Shown here piece after piece: positions 32,733-41,432 of a stretch of 64,000 nt of DNA. Under the pieces are notes generated by a model. It searched no databases. It saw only the letters and a list, made by a program, of their open reading frames with translations, and was not told the DNA's origin. Within the stretch, counting starts at the first letter, position 1. Each line of letters starts with the position of its first letter. The position numbers were made by a program, and so were the translations under genes. Source of the stretch: JAXLSZ01 sp046330315 (GTDB lineage: Bacteria; Actinomycetota; Thermoleophilia; Solirubrobacterales; 70-9); contig JAXLSZ010000006.1 of assembly GCA_046330315.1 (NCBI GenBank), forward strand, positions 248,001 through 312,000. Direction: 5' to 3'.

Positions 32733-34142
32733 TCAGCAGACCTCGACGCGGGCGATCGTGGTCAGCGAGAGGTAGTAGATGTCGCGCCCGAAGCCCGGCG
32801 CGGGAAAGAGGAAAGCCTGGCTGGGCGAGGGCACCCCGACCCTGCCCCGCTCCTCGCCGCTGTCGAGGTCGAGGACGACGAGCTGGTCGGCGCCGCCCCG
32901 CAGCGAGGCGCGCCGCGCCCGCTCGGAGTTGCCGAGCAGCTGGAAGGCGGGCTTCAGCGCACCCCTCAGGGGGCGCCGGCGGAGCAGCGCGGTGTCGCGC
33001 CAGTCCTGGACGACCAGCTCGCGGGTGTCGGGGTAGACGATCAGGTGCCCGGCGTGGGCGAAGCCGTCGCGGCGCCACAGCGGCTCCATCTCCTCGCCGG
33101 CCAGGCGCCAGGCGCGGAGCACCGCGTTCCCCGCGTCGTAGGCGACTACGACCCCGCTGCGGGGATCCCAGGCCGGCGGGTTGGACTCGGTCCCGTAGGG
33201 CAGGCCGCTGATCTCGACCGAGCGCACCGCGCCGGGGTCGTCGCGCCGGGCCCACCAGAGGCGCACCGGCCCCGGGGCCACCCCGGTGTCGCGCATCGTG
33301 CGGTCGGTGCGGTTGCGCCCGTTGTCCATCCAGAGCACGTGCTCGTCGGTGATCACCGGGTCCCAGCCGTAGCTCTGCTCGGGCCCCAGTTCGTAGCGCG
33401 GGCGCCACTCCTCGACCTCCAGCCGGGCGGCCCCGCGGTCGAGCCGCAGGCCGAAGACCGTCTCGGAACCGACCGCGACGACCCGCTCGCCGTCGCAGGC
33501 GAGGCGCGCCACGCAGGGCTCGGGCAGCCGCAGCGGCGCAGCCACGGGCAGCAGCGTCTCGGGGTCCAGCACCGAGACGGTCGAGGGCGCCAGCCCCTCC
33601 GGCGCGTCGCAGTCCTTCGTCACCAGCTCGCCGGTGTCGAGCAGGACGAAGGAGTTGTGCGGGCGGTCGACCGGCAGGCGGTGCGAGGCGAGAACCTCCA
33701 GCCCCGGCGTGATCCGGTGGGCCCAGGCGCCGAAGACCATGTGCAGGTCGCCGTCTTCGTGCGCCGCGATGCCGCCCGGCCAGTAGGTGCCGCCGGGGAG
33801 GCTCGGGGTCCTGCCCAGGGGCTCGAGCGTCTCGGGGTCGAGACGCTCGACCCAGGTGTCGGTCGGCCTTCTCAGCGGGTCGCCGAGCGGCATCCTGTGC
33901 CGCAGGGCGAAGAGCTCTCCGGGCTCGCGGCGGATCAGCATGTCGGCCGCGAAGCAGTCGCGCGCCGCCGCCACCCGCAGGCCCTCGCCGGGACGGATGC
34001 CGGGCCCCGCCTGCCCGGCCGCGCTTCCCCACCGCCGCGGGCCGCCGTCCTCGCAGCTCCAGACCGACGGCCAGTAGGCGCCGGCGGTGTCCCGCCGCTC
34101 CCCGGCCTCGGCCTCGGGGCCCGCCACCGCCCGGCCGCTCAA
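32733..34142 (-). CDS. Probable beta-propeller protein of unknown function
   Basis: 469 residues, soluble, no signal peptide. It repeats blade-like segments with Asp-Pro-Glu-Thr turns (RLDPETLEPLG, VLDPETLLPVA, DLDSGEERG) and Trp-rich strands. HNSFVLLDTGELVTKD, WDPVITDEHVLWMDNG and AHAGHLIVYPDTRELVVQDW are prominent; the spaced His residues could bind a metal as in carotenoid-oxygenase propellers, but no clear family match is recognised. The TTG start at 34142 overlaps the haloalkane dehalogenase stop (TTGA), so the two are co-translated, which suggests a shared substrate pathway. Confidence 0.6.
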   Translation of the reverse strand: MSGRAVAGPEAEAGERRDTAGAYWPSVWSCEDGGPRRWGSAAGQAGPGIRPGEGLRVAAARDCFAADMLIRREPGELFALRHRMPLGDPLRRPTDTWVERLDPETLEPLGRTPSLPGGTYWPGGIAAHEDGDLHMVFGAWAHRITPGLEVLASHRLPVDRPHNSFVLLDTGELVTKDCDAPEGLAPSTVSVLDPETLLPVAAPLRLPEPCVARLACDGERVVAVGSETVFGLRLDRGAARLEVEEWRPRYELGPEQSYGWDPVITDEHVLWMDNGRNRTDRTMRDTGVAPGPVRLWWARRDDPGAVRSVEISGLPYGTESNPPAWDPRSGVVVAYDAGNAVLRAWRLAGEEMEPLWRRDGFAHAGHLIVYPDTRELVVQDWRDTALLRRRPLRGALKPAFQLLGNSERARRASLRGGADQLVVLDLDSGEERGRVGVPSPSQAFLFPAPGFGRDIYYLSLTTIARVEVC

Positions 34143-35023
34143 CCGATCGGGCGCCCGAAGGCGTCGAGCATGGCCTCGACGATCTCCGGGCCCCGGTCCT
34201 CCTGGAGGAAGTGGGCGGCGCCCTCGATCCGCACCTGCTCGCCGGCGGTCGGGATCAGCCCGGTGAACACCTCACCCGCCCGCGGGAAGGGGAAGACGGG
34301 GTCGGCGTCGGAGAAGGCGACCAGCGCCGGCTTCGTCCACCCCGCGAGCGCCTCGTTGACCGCCCGCATCTCGGCGGCCCCGGCATCGTCCTCGGAGAGG
34401 GGCACGATCAGCGGGAAGCGCTGGGCGCCGGCCTTGCTCTCGGGGCTGGGGAAGGGGGCCTCGTATGCGGCCACGATCTCCTCGGGCAGCTCGGTCGCCG
34501 TCGCCCCCTGGATGATCCTGCCGATCGGCAGGTCGGGGGTGCGCTCGGCGAACTCGCGCCAGGCCATGAAGCCCTTGCTCACCCGCCCGGTGAACAGGCC
34601 GGTGTTGAGGATCACCAGGCGGCCGACCCGCCCGGGGTTCTCGACCGCCCAGCGCAGCCCGATCGGGCCCCCCCAGTCCTGCACGACCACGGTGGCGTCG
34701 GAGAACTCGATCTGGTCGAGGTGGGCAGTGATCGTCTCGGTGTGGCGGTCGTAGGTGTACCACCGCTGGTCGGTGGGCTTGTCGGAGCGCCCGAAGCCGG
34801 CCATGTCGGGGCAGAGGACCCGGTGGCCGGCCTCGACGAGGCGGTCGAGCATGCGGCGGTAGAGGTAGGACCAGCTCGGCTCCCCGTGGAAGCAGAGCAC
34901 GACCGGGCCCTCGCCCTCGTCGAGATGGTGAAGGCGGAGGCCGCCCACCTCGACGTAGCGGGGTTCGTATCCGAAGCCCGGGAGACGGTCGAAGCGCTCG
35001 TCGGGGGTGCGGAAGATTTCCAT
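34139..35023 (-). CDS. Haloalkane dehalogenase (alpha/beta hydrolase)
   Basis: 294 residues. Oxyanion loop CFHGEPSWSYLYRRM, nucleophile Asp in VVQDWGGPIGLRW, halide-binding Trp next to the nucleophile, and the catalytic His in EGAAHFLQEDRG. N-terminal TPDERFDRLPGFGYEPRYVEV is typical of DhlA/DhaA-like enzymes, which hydrolyse carbon-halogen bonds to alcohols. The ATG at 35023 begins exactly at the conserved N-terminus. It sits between DUF1330 (20 nt upstream) and the propeller gene (4-nt overlap), under apparent TetR control. Confidence 0.9.
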   Translation of the reverse strand: MEIFRTPDERFDRLPGFGYEPRYVEVGGLRLHHLDEGEGPVVLCFHGEPSWSYLYRRMLDRLVEAGHRVLCPDMAGFGRSDKPTDQRWYTYDRHTETITAHLDQIEFSDATVVVQDWGGPIGLRWAVENPGRVGRLVILNTGLFTGRVSKGFMAWREFAERTPDLPIGRIIQGATATELPEEIVAAYEAPFPSPESKAGAQRFPLIVPLSEDDAGAAEMRAVNEALAGWTKPALVAFSDADPVFPFPRAGEVFTGLIPTAGEQVRIEGAAHFLQEDRGPEIVEAMLDAFGRPIG

Positions 35024-35043
35024 CGTCGGCTCCTTCGCTGCGG

Positions 35044-35448
35044 TCAGGGGACCTGGGACTTGGAGAGGATCAGCCTGCTGTCGGCGAGGGCGGCGGCCCG
35101 GTGGCGGTGCACCTCCTGGTAGCCGGGGTCGGAAACCATCTCCAGGAACGCCTGGCGGCTCGGATAGGCGGCGAGGATCACCATGTCCCAATCGCCCTCC
35201 TCCGGCCCGATCACGCCCTCCTCGCAGCGCACCGCCGCCAGGATCCGCCCGCCCGCGGCCTGCAGGTAGGGGGCGACGCCGGCGCCGTAGCGACCGTAGG
35301 CCTCCTCGCCGCTGATCCCGTCCTCCGCGTCCACCCCGTCGGCCACCTCCTTGAACCGCAGCAGGTTGACCATCACGATCGGCTCGGTGTCGGTCGAGGA
35401 GGCGAGGCGCTTGACCTGCTCTCCGCTCGGCTCAATCGCCGCTTCCAC
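35044..35448 (-). CDS. DUF1330 domain protein
   Basis: 134 residues. PIVMVNLLRFKE near the N-terminus, YLQAAGGRILAAV and AYPSRQAFLEMVSDPGYQEVHRHRAAAL near the C-terminus define DUF1330, a ferredoxin-like (dimeric alpha-beta barrel) fold of unknown activity. Its start lies inside the end of the TetR gene (16-nt overlap), so it is the first target gene in the TetR-led cluster. Confidence 0.87.
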   Translation of the reverse strand: MEAAIEPSGEQVKRLASSTDTEPIVMVNLLRFKEVADGVDAEDGISGEEAYGRYGAGVAPYLQAAGGRILAAVRCEEGVIGPEEGDWDMVILAAYPSRQAFLEMVSDPGYQEVHRHRAAALADSRLILSKSQVP

Positions 35449-36115
35449 TCTCGCTCCCTTCCGTCGGGGCCGCTCCCGTCCGCCCCTCGGGGGCGGTGAG
35501 GGCGAGCCAGATCTCGCTCAGGGTCTGAACGGCCACCTCGACCGGCACCCGGGGCTCGCGCCCGTAGGCGTCGAGAAGGTAGGCCTCGCTGATCACCGTC
35601 ATCGCCCGGGCCGTCTCGGAGACGTCGGCGAGCGGCCGGGAGCCGCGCCGTTGCGCGTCGCGCAGGAAGCTCTCGTTGAGCTGCTCGAACCGCCCCCTCA
35701 TGGCGGCGTGCCCGCGCGCCAGGTCCGGGTCGCTCGCCGCGGCCTCCGCGATCGCGCGGAGCAGCGGACCGTGGCGGCGATAGACCGCGACAGCGGGCTC
35801 CAGGCCCCTTCTTATCGCCTCGGGCTCCTGCCCCGCCGCGATCTCCTCGGGGCGCGGCTGCGCCGCGTAGAGCTCGTCGATCGCCTCGCGGCTCGCCCGG
35901 ACAAGGAGATCGGCGATGTCGTCGAAGTGCCGGTAGAAGATCGTCCTCCCGATCCCCGCCTCCCGCATCACCCCCTCGACGCTGAGCTCGGCGTAGGAGC
36001 GATGTCGGACCAGCTCCACCGCGGCGGCGACGATGCGGGCCCGCACCTCCTCGCGGGTCCGGCGCGCGCGCGCCCTGCGCGCCCTTTGAGCGGTCGTGGC
36101 CACAGGCGAAAGCAT
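35432..36115 (-). CDS. TetR family transcriptional regulator
   Basis: 227 residues from ATG 36115. The HTH is at about residues 20-65: ARIVAAAVELVRHRSYAEL, then VEGVMREAGIGRTIFYRHFDD. The ligand domain is about 130 residues and the tail is acidic. A longer GTG start at 36139 would fall inside a palindromic site, so the ATG is preferred. It is encoded upstream of DUF1330, dehalogenase and propeller genes in one run, and divergent from the sulfatase. CTGTGTGACACAG in the sulfatase promoter is a good candidate operator, which would make the regulator control both directions. Confidence 0.87.
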   Translation of the reverse strand: MLSPVATTAQRARRARARRTREEVRARIVAAAVELVRHRSYAELSVEGVMREAGIGRTIFYRHFDDIADLLVRASREAIDELYAAQPRPEEIAAGQEPEAIRRGLEPAVAVYRRHGPLLRAIAEAAASDPDLARGHAAMRGRFEQLNESFLRDAQRRGSRPLADVSETARAMTVISEAYLLDAYGREPRVPVEVAVQTLSEIWLALTAPEGRTGAAPTEGSESGSGD

Positions 36116-36122
36116 AGAGGAG

Positions 36123-36151
36123 TTGACACTGTGTGACACAGAGCGTTATGC
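36123..36151 (+). promoter_or_regulatory. Sulfatase promoter with palindromic operator in the spacer
   Basis: TTGACA (36123-36128), 17-nt spacer, TTATGC (36146-36151). The spacer holds CTGTGTGACACAG (36129-36141), a perfect 6+1+6 inverted repeat, placed where a bound TetR dimer would block RNA polymerase. Confidence 0.72.
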
Positions 36152-36225
36152 TGGGCCCGCGGCGACGCTCCCCGCCCGCAGGGGATGGCGGCTTGACCGC
36201 GATCGGGAGAAAGAGAGGAGACCAA

Positions 36226-37842
36226 GTGCCCAAGCGTCGAACCCGCGCCACGATCGGCGCCCTCGCATCCGCGGCCCTGCTGTGCAGCCTCCTCGCCGGC
36301 CCGCTCTCACCCGCGCAGGCGCGCAAGGCCGGGATCGGCAAGCGCCCCAACATCCTCGTGGTGATGACCGACGACCAGGCGCTCGCCGACATGCAGCACA
36401 TGCCCAACGTCGAGAAGCTGCTGGTCCGCAAGGGGACGAGCTTCACCAACGCGGTGGACTCCTTCCCCCTCTGCTGCCCGGCAAGGGCCACGTTCATCAC
36501 CGGGCAGTACGCACACAACCACGGCGTGGCGGGCAACTTCTACCCCTACGGCTGGTACGGAATGAAGCGGCGCGGCGACACCCTTCCCCACTGGCTGCAG
36601 AAGGCCGGCTACCGCACCGCCCTGATCGGGAAGTGGCTGAACGGGTACGGAGCGCGCGACGGGCACGGAGAGGTGCCGGTGGGCTTCTCGATCTGGCGCG
36701 GGCTGCTCGACGTCTCGGCCTACGACTACTTCAACTTCGTGATGAACGTGAACGGCAAGCTGCGGATCTGGGGGGACCGCGAGTTCGCCCAGGACCTCGT
36801 CAGGTTCGCCAAGATCGAGGTCAGCCCGGGCGTCACCACCGTCGCCCAGCTGCTCGCCTGGGCGGCCTCGATCTTCACCCCGGGCTACTACGGCACCGAG
36901 AACCGAGAGGACTACTCGCCCGACGTGACCGGCGCGATCGCCCAGCGGCTGGTCCGCCGCCAGGCGAAGTCGCGCAGGCCGTTCTTCATCTGGTGGGCGC
37001 CGGCGGCGCCGCACCGCGAGGACGTCGCCACGACGATCCTCGGCCGGCCCGGTGCCGACCCCCGCCCGGCCCCGCGCTACAGGAAGCTCAGCGAGAGCTT
37101 CGTGCTGCCGCGGCCTCCCTCGTTCAACTACAGCGACCCCGCCGATCCCGACAGCAAGGTCGCCCAGCTCCCGGCGATGACCGCCGGGCAGATCAACCAG
37201 CTCGAGCTCGACTACCAGGGGCGCCTCGGCTCGCTGCGCGCGGTCGACGACCACGTCCGCAGGATCGTCCAGATCCTTCGCGAGACCGGGCAGTTCCGCA
37301 ACACGCTGATCGTCTTCCTCTCCGACAACGGCTGGGTCCAGGGCCAGCACCGGATACCCGGCGACAAGTTCACGCCCTACGAGGAGTCGATCCTGGTTCC
37401 CTTCGTCCTGCGCGGGCCGGGGATCCCCAGGGGCAGGACGATCGGCAAGCAGGTCTCCAACATCGACTTCGCCCGGACCCTGCTCGACGCCGCCGGAGCC
37501 AGGCCCGGCCGCACCCAGGACGGGATCTCGCTGCTGCCGGTGGCCCGCCATCCCTCGAGGGCACCCGACCGAGCGATCGAGCTGGAGGCCACGGCCCCGC
37601 TGTTCGCCGGCGACGGCTTCCCGATGTCCTACGACCAGCCCTATCAGGGTGTGCGGACCAGCCGCTACAAGTACGTGGTCTGGAGCTACGGGGCCAGGGA
37701 GCTCTACGACCTGCGCAAGGACCCCTACGAGATGCACAACAAGGTCGCCGACCCCGCCTACGCGTCGATCAAGAGACGGCTTCAGGGCAAGCTCAAGAGG
37801 CTCGAGGACTGCAAGGGCGCGGCCTGCATCGTCTCGCCCTAG
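36226..37842 (+). CDS. Secreted sulfatase family protein
   Basis: 538 residues from GTG 36226, which has GAGGAG 6-7 nt upstream. Residues 1-33 are a signal peptide. The sulfatase domain starts RPNILVVMTDDQ with the metal Asp pair. The formylglycine motif is CCPARATFITGQ (C-x-P-x-R). LSDNGWVQGQH gives the late Asp-Asn metal ligands and YKYVVW-then-ELYDLRKDPYE is the typical C-terminal block. The enzyme would hydrolyse sulfate esters outside the cell once its cysteine is converted to formylglycine. Promoter and operator are described at 36123-36151. A strong terminator follows. Confidence 0.9.
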   Translation: MPKRRTRATIGALASAALLCSLLAGPLSPAQARKAGIGKRPNILVVMTDDQALADMQHMPNVEKLLVRKGTSFTNAVDSFPLCCPARATFITGQYAHNHGVAGNFYPYGWYGMKRRGDTLPHWLQKAGYRTALIGKWLNGYGARDGHGEVPVGFSIWRGLLDVSAYDYFNFVMNVNGKLRIWGDREFAQDLVRFAKIEVSPGVTTVAQLLAWAASIFTPGYYGTENREDYSPDVTGAIAQRLVRRQAKSRRPFFIWWAPAAPHREDVATTILGRPGADPRPAPRYRKLSESFVLPRPPSFNYSDPADPDSKVAQLPAMTAGQINQLELDYQGRLGSLRAVDDHVRRIVQILRETGQFRNTLIVFLSDNGWVQGQHRIPGDKFTPYEESILVPFVLRGPGIPRGRTIGKQVSNIDFARTLLDAAGARPGRTQDGISLLPVARHPSRAPDRAIELEATAPLFAGDGFPMSYDQPYQGVRTSRYKYVVWSYGARELYDLRKDPYEMHNKVADPAYASIKRRLQGKLKRLEDCKGAACIVSP

Positions 37843-37863
37843 GACGGTGACCCAGGCAAGCGA

Positions 37864-37894
37864 AGCGCGGGCCGGAGGGTGTCCGGCCCGCGCT
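37864..37894. terminator. 13-bp hairpin between convergent genes
   Basis: AGCGCGGGCCGGA (37864-37876) and TCCGGCCCGCGCT (37882-37894) pair perfectly around a 5-nt loop GGGTG. It lies 22 nt past the sulfatase stop and 21 nt past the stop of the opposing gene. Confidence 0.85.
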
Positions 37895-37914
37895 CCAAGC
37901 GCTCCCTGTCCCCC

Positions 37915-38493
37915 CTAGAAGGGGAAGATCCGGTAGGAGATCGTCGCCTTGCCGATCACCGTGTCGTCGGAGAAGGCCGACACCCCGAACGCCGCGTTGA
38001 GGGCATCCGCGGCCCCCGCGGTGAGGGTGGTGCCCACCGGACCGACCGCGATGCCGCCCCAGCGGGGGCGCAGCCCCGCACCGGAGTAGTCGAGGTCCAG
38101 CAGGGCGACTGGGCCCGCCCCGTTGACCTTCCCGTAAAGCAGCCGATCGCGCAGCTTGATGTCGAAATCGGTCAGCTTCACGGTGGTGGCGCCGGCGCTC
38201 AGAGAGATCCCTCCGGCGTGCCGAACGACACCGGTACGGATCGCGTTCCCGAGCGGGTTAGTGATCGGGAAGCGGTAGGTGGCGCCGTCGAGCCTGCCCG
38301 GGGAGACCGCTCCCGGACTGACGCCGAGCGAGCCGAAGGCATCGAGCGTCCCCGGGTCGACGACCAGGCTGGTCGCCCCGAAGCCGGCGCTGCGGTGGCC
38401 GTGGAAGCCCTTCTTCTTCGAAGCCGCCGCGGTCGGGGCCGCGACCAGGGCGAGGGCCAGGCCGGCGGTGATCACAAGCGTCTTGAACCTCAT
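37915..38493 (-). CDS. Secreted protein of unknown function
   Basis: 192 residues from ATG 38493, with GGGAGGA 5 nt upstream. The signal peptide is MRFKTLVITAGLALALVAAP with cleavage near AAA. The mature part is rich in Gly, Val and Thr and looks all-beta, with VDPGTLDAFGSLGVSPGAV, FPITNPLGNAIRTGVVRHAG and a regular VKLTDFDIKLRDRLLYGKV. No cysteine and no known motif. This resembles small secreted beta-sandwich proteins frequent in Thermoleophilia, but no function can be offered. Confidence 0.72.
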   Translation of the reverse strand: MRFKTLVITAGLALALVAAPTAAASKKKGFHGHRSAGFGATSLVVDPGTLDAFGSLGVSPGAVSPGRLDGATYRFPITNPLGNAIRTGVVRHAGGISLSAGATTVKLTDFDIKLRDRLLYGKVNGAGPVALLDLDYSGAGLRPRWGGIAVGPVGTTLTAGAADALNAAFGVSAFSDDTVIGKATISYRIFPF

Positions 38494-38734
38494 TGCTGTC
38501 CTCCCTTGGGTGGTTGGGTTTGGCGACACCTACGTCCGGGCCCCGGACGGCGGTTGTCAAACCTTGGCCGGCCCGTCCCGCTGCCCGGCGCCGGAGATCC
38601 CCGAGCTGAACGGGGAGCGGGCCCGGATCAGGCGTTGGCGGTGGGCCGCGACCGCACCTGCCGTTCCCACGAGCTGAGGCTGAGGCCGGCCCGGGCGGCG
38701 CGGCCCCGCGCCATGGGGGGTGCCGGGCGCTGCC

Positions 38735-39136
38735 CTAGCAGCGGAAGATCCGGCTGGCGTCGGTGGCGTCGTGCGACCAGCCATCCCGCCCCAGGGCCTG
38801 CCCGAGAACCTCGGTGCGCCAGGCGCCGCGGACGCACCCGGGGACCGCGACCTTCGCCTTCACCATGCGGCCGGACTTGGTGTTCGTGTTGCAGCGGACC
38901 TTCACGAAGCGGCCCGCGAAACGCTTGCTCAGGCAGACCGTGACGCGAACGGCCGGGTGCTTGCGCTCCGCGGCGAACCCGCCGGCGCCGACCAGCCTCA
39001 GCGAGGAGCTGTCGAAGCTCGGCTGCCTGGCGACCGCCACCGAGGAACCGTGCGCGAGCGCCGCCACCGGGACGGTCAGGGCCACGGCGCACGCAAGCGC
39101 CGCGAGGAGTCCATGTTTGCTCGACTTGCGCATCAT
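38735..39136 (-). CDS. Small secreted protein of unknown function
   Basis: 133 residues from ATG 39136. The signal peptide spans about 30 residues (LLAALACAVALTVPVAALAHG). The mature protein is basic and has four cysteines (VCLSK, VRCNTN, PGCVRGAW and the C-terminal IFRC), suggesting two disulfides. There is no recognisable domain. It is divergent from the HTH-membrane protein at 39223, sharing an 86-bp promoter region. Confidence 0.68.
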   Translation of the reverse strand: MMRKSSKHGLLAALACAVALTVPVAALAHGSSVAVARQPSFDSSSLRLVGAGGFAAERKHPAVRVTVCLSKRFAGRFVKVRCNTNTKSGRMVKAKVAVPGCVRGAWRTEVLGQALGRDGWSHDATDASRIFRC

Positions 39137-39222
39137 CCGGGCCGCATTCTGGGGTCTCTGGCGCCTCGGCACAAGGCACCCCAGGGGTAGGAACACGTTT
39201 CCCGGGTGTTTGTCTCAGTACC

Positions 39223-40425
39223 GTGACGCCTGGATCGATGCCTGAGCAAACCCCGACCGGCGACGGGAAGGAGAGCAAGGGGGCCGCGCCCCCCGCGGCG
39301 CCGGTTCGCCTCACCGAGACCCAGCGGCAGATCCTCGAGGTCCTCTGCCGTCCCCGGGTCGGAGGAAACCGCTACGCCACGCCCTCGACCAACCAGGAGA
39401 TCGCCTCCGAGGTCTTCCTCAGCGTGGACGCGGTCAAGGCGCACCTCCGCGTCCTCTACCGGAAGTTCGGCGTGGATCCGCTCCCTCACAACCAGAAGCG
39501 GGCGAAGCTCGTGGAGCTGGTCATGGAGGGCCCCTACGGGGTTTCGGGCGGCGAGGAGGGGGAGGCGGGCGCGGCGGTCGGGCCTGCGCAGCCGCAGGCC
39601 GCAGCCGGGACCGAGGCGCCGGTCGGACCCCCGCCCCCGCCCGGCCCCGCCGCGCCGTCCGGATCTCCGGGCTCGCCCGGCGTCGCCAAACTGCCCGGAT
39701 CTCCGGGTCCGGCGGGGGTCGCCAAGCAGCCCGGATCTACCGGCCCGTCCGAGGAAACCGCGCCGCCCGAGTCTCCGGCGCCGCCCGGGGCAAACGCGCC
39801 GTCCCGGGCTCCGTCCAAGACCGCTGCCCCGTCCGGACCCGCCGGCCCGTCCGAGGCGCCATCACGTGCAGCCTCGTCGTCCGAGCTCCCGGTCAGACCC
39901 CCGGGTCCGGCCCGGCGCACCCTCCTGATCGGTGCGGGAGCGGCGCTCGGGCTCCTCGTCGCCGTGCTGATCGCCACCGGGGTCTTCTCAGGGAACTCCT
40001 CTGGGGGGAACCCGGAGAGCACGATCAGCCGCGACGAGTTCTCGGCGGCGATGCGGGCGAACTGCCGCCTCGCCCTGCGCGGCGAGCAGCAGCCAGCCGG
40101 GGCGACCGTGTCCGAGCAAGCCCGGAGCTACCTGGGGGTGATCGAGATCGTCAGCGGGCGGCTCGAATCCCTCTCCCCGCCCTCCGACGATCCCTCCCTG
40201 GAGCGCTTCGGCGTCGGGCTGAGGCGGGCGGCAGACCTCAACGCGCTGGTCGCGCAGCAACCCCCGGCGCCGGGCTCCCCGGCCGGCGACCGCGTGGTCG
40301 CCGGGCTCACCCTGGCGGCCGGTCAGGTGCAGGCAGGGGCGCTCGGCTACGGGCTCGGCGAGAGCTGCTCGGCGGTCGGCAGCCTGATCGGCCGCTCGGC
40401 CCGCAACGCCGCCGGCCAGGGCTGA
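39223..40425 (+). CDS. Membrane-anchored protein with N-terminal LuxR-like HTH and extracytoplasmic C-terminal domain
   Basis: 400 residues. Residues about 28-105 are a helix-turn-helix like those attached to FHA domains in Thermoleophilia (STNQEIASEVFLSVDAVKAH, then LYRKFGVDPLPHNQKRAKL). Residues about 110-225 form a Pro/Ser/Gly-rich linker with collagen-like GSPGSPG triplets. One membrane helix follows (TLLIGAGAALGLLVAVLIAT), then about 135 extracytoplasmic residues with two Cys and a helical pattern. DNA binding in the cytoplasm coupled through one helix to an outer sensor is a plausible one-component regulator design (compare ToxR/CadC), but this is inference. GTG 39223 or ATG 39238 could be the start. 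Confidence 0.7.
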   Translation: MTPGSMPEQTPTGDGKESKGAAPPAAPVRLTETQRQILEVLCRPRVGGNRYATPSTNQEIASEVFLSVDAVKAHLRVLYRKFGVDPLPHNQKRAKLVELVMEGPYGVSGGEEGEAGAAVGPAQPQAAAGTEAPVGPPPPPGPAAPSGSPGSPGVAKLPGSPGPAGVAKQPGSTGPSEETAPPESPAPPGANAPSRAPSKTAAPSGPAGPSEAPSRAASSSELPVRPPGPARRTLLIGAGAALGLLVAVLIATGVFSGNSSGGNPESTISRDEFSAAMRANCRLALRGEQQPAGATVSEQARSYLGVIEIVSGRLESLSPPSDDPSLERFGVGLRRAADLNALVAQQPPAPGSPAGDRVVAGLTLAAGQVQAGALGYGLGESCSAVGSLIGRSARNAAGQG

Positions 40426-40520
40426 GCGCCTCCTCGCAGGCGCACACGGGGTGACCGCCGGGATCACCGCCGGCGGCTTGGGGGGCACCCACGGCCGGGG
40501 TCGCCGCCGGTGGCTTGGGC

Positions 40521-40640
40521 GGCACCAAAGGCCGGGGCTCGCCGGCCCGCGGTTTGCGGCGGCACCACAGGCCGGGACTCGCCGGCCCGCGGTTTGCGGC
40601 GGCACCACAGGCCGGGGCTCGCCGGCCCGCACGGCCAAGG
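40521..40640. repeat. 40-bp tandem repeats (about three copies)
   Basis: Unit GGCACCACAGGCCGGGGCTC-GCCGGCCCGCGGTTTGCGGC at 40521-40560, 40561-40600 and a partial third at 40601-40630, with one or two differences between copies. A diverged relative (GGCACCCACGGCCGGGGTCG) precedes them at about 40485. The array fills the space between convergent genes. Confidence 0.9.
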
Positions 40641-40724
40641 GGCGGGACCCACGGCCCCGCCCCTCCTGCCAAGGTGCGGCCCATCCGGCCACCCCTCAGG
40701 CGCCTGCGACGATCGGCCGCCCCC

Positions 40725-41432
40725 TCAGGCGCCCACCTCGCTGGCGTCGTCGGAGGGCTTCGGCTCGCCGACGCGGACCTGCTCGCAGCCGCGACCGACA
40801 ACGTCCTGGTCGTCGGCGAACACCAGATCCCGGCCCGCGCCACAGCTGACCTCATCGGCCTCCCCGTCGCGGACGAACACGGTGTCTGCGCCGGGACCGG
40901 CGTGGACCGTGTCCGTGCCGGGCTCCGCAACGTCGGCCTGGGCCCGCGCGAACATCATGTCGGGACCGGGCCCACCATATGCCGTGTCGACACCGGTGCC
41001 GGCATAGATGACGTCGGCGCCCGTGCCGCCGTGCTCGGTGTCGTCGCCCTCGCGGCCACGGACCAGGTCGCGCCCCTCGCCTCCGCCGAGGCGGTCGTTG
41101 CCCGCCTGGCCGAGCAGCTCGTCGCCCTTGAGTCCGCCGGCGATCGCGTCGGCGCCCTCGCCGCCGAGCACGCGATCGTGCCCGGGTCCGGCGTCCACGG
41201 CGTCGTCCCCGTCCCCGGCCAGCACCCGATCCGGGCCGGCCAGGGCGGCGACGGTGTCGTTGCCGCCCTTGGCGTCGATCCGGTCGGCCTGAGGCGTCCC
41301 CGTCAGGTTGTTGTCGTTGTCGTCGCCGACGATCGTCGCGGCCGCCGCGACGCCGCAAACGGCCAGCGCGAAGGTCAGGGAGATCGCGACCAGCGACGCC
41401 GATCTGCGGGCCCTCCATCCGTGAATCCTCAT
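40725..41432 (-). CDS. Secreted RTX-type (hemolysin repeat) calcium-binding protein
   Basis: 235 residues. The start is ATG 41432, correctly spaced from AAGAGGAGGG, rather than the ATG 6 nt upstream. The signal peptide covers about 30 residues (SLVAISLTFALAVCGVAAAA). The mature protein is a run of nonapeptide-like units with GGxGxDxL/V (GGEGADAIAG, GQAGNDRLGGGEGRD, GGTGADVIYAGTGVD, GGPGPDMMFA), which form a parallel beta-roll stabilised by Ca2+. There is no catalytic domain, and the C-terminal part has two Cys. Surface or matrix structural role is likely; a type I secretion signal is not evident. Confidence 0.85.
   Translation of the reverse strand: MRIHGWRARRSASLVAISLTFALAVCGVAAAATIVGDDNDNNLTGTPQADRIDAKGGNDTVAALAGPDRVLAGDGDDAVDAGPGHDRVLGGEGADAIAGGLKGDELLGQAGNDRLGGGEGRDLVRGREGDDTEHGGTGADVIYAGTGVDTAYGGPGPDMMFARAQADVAEPGTDTVHAGPGADTVFVRDGEADEVSCGAGRDLVFADDQDVVGRGCEQVRVGEPKPSDDASEVGA

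Noticed and set aside
40521..40640. CRISPR array
   Set aside because: Repeats are directly adjacent with no unique spacers and there are no cas genes.
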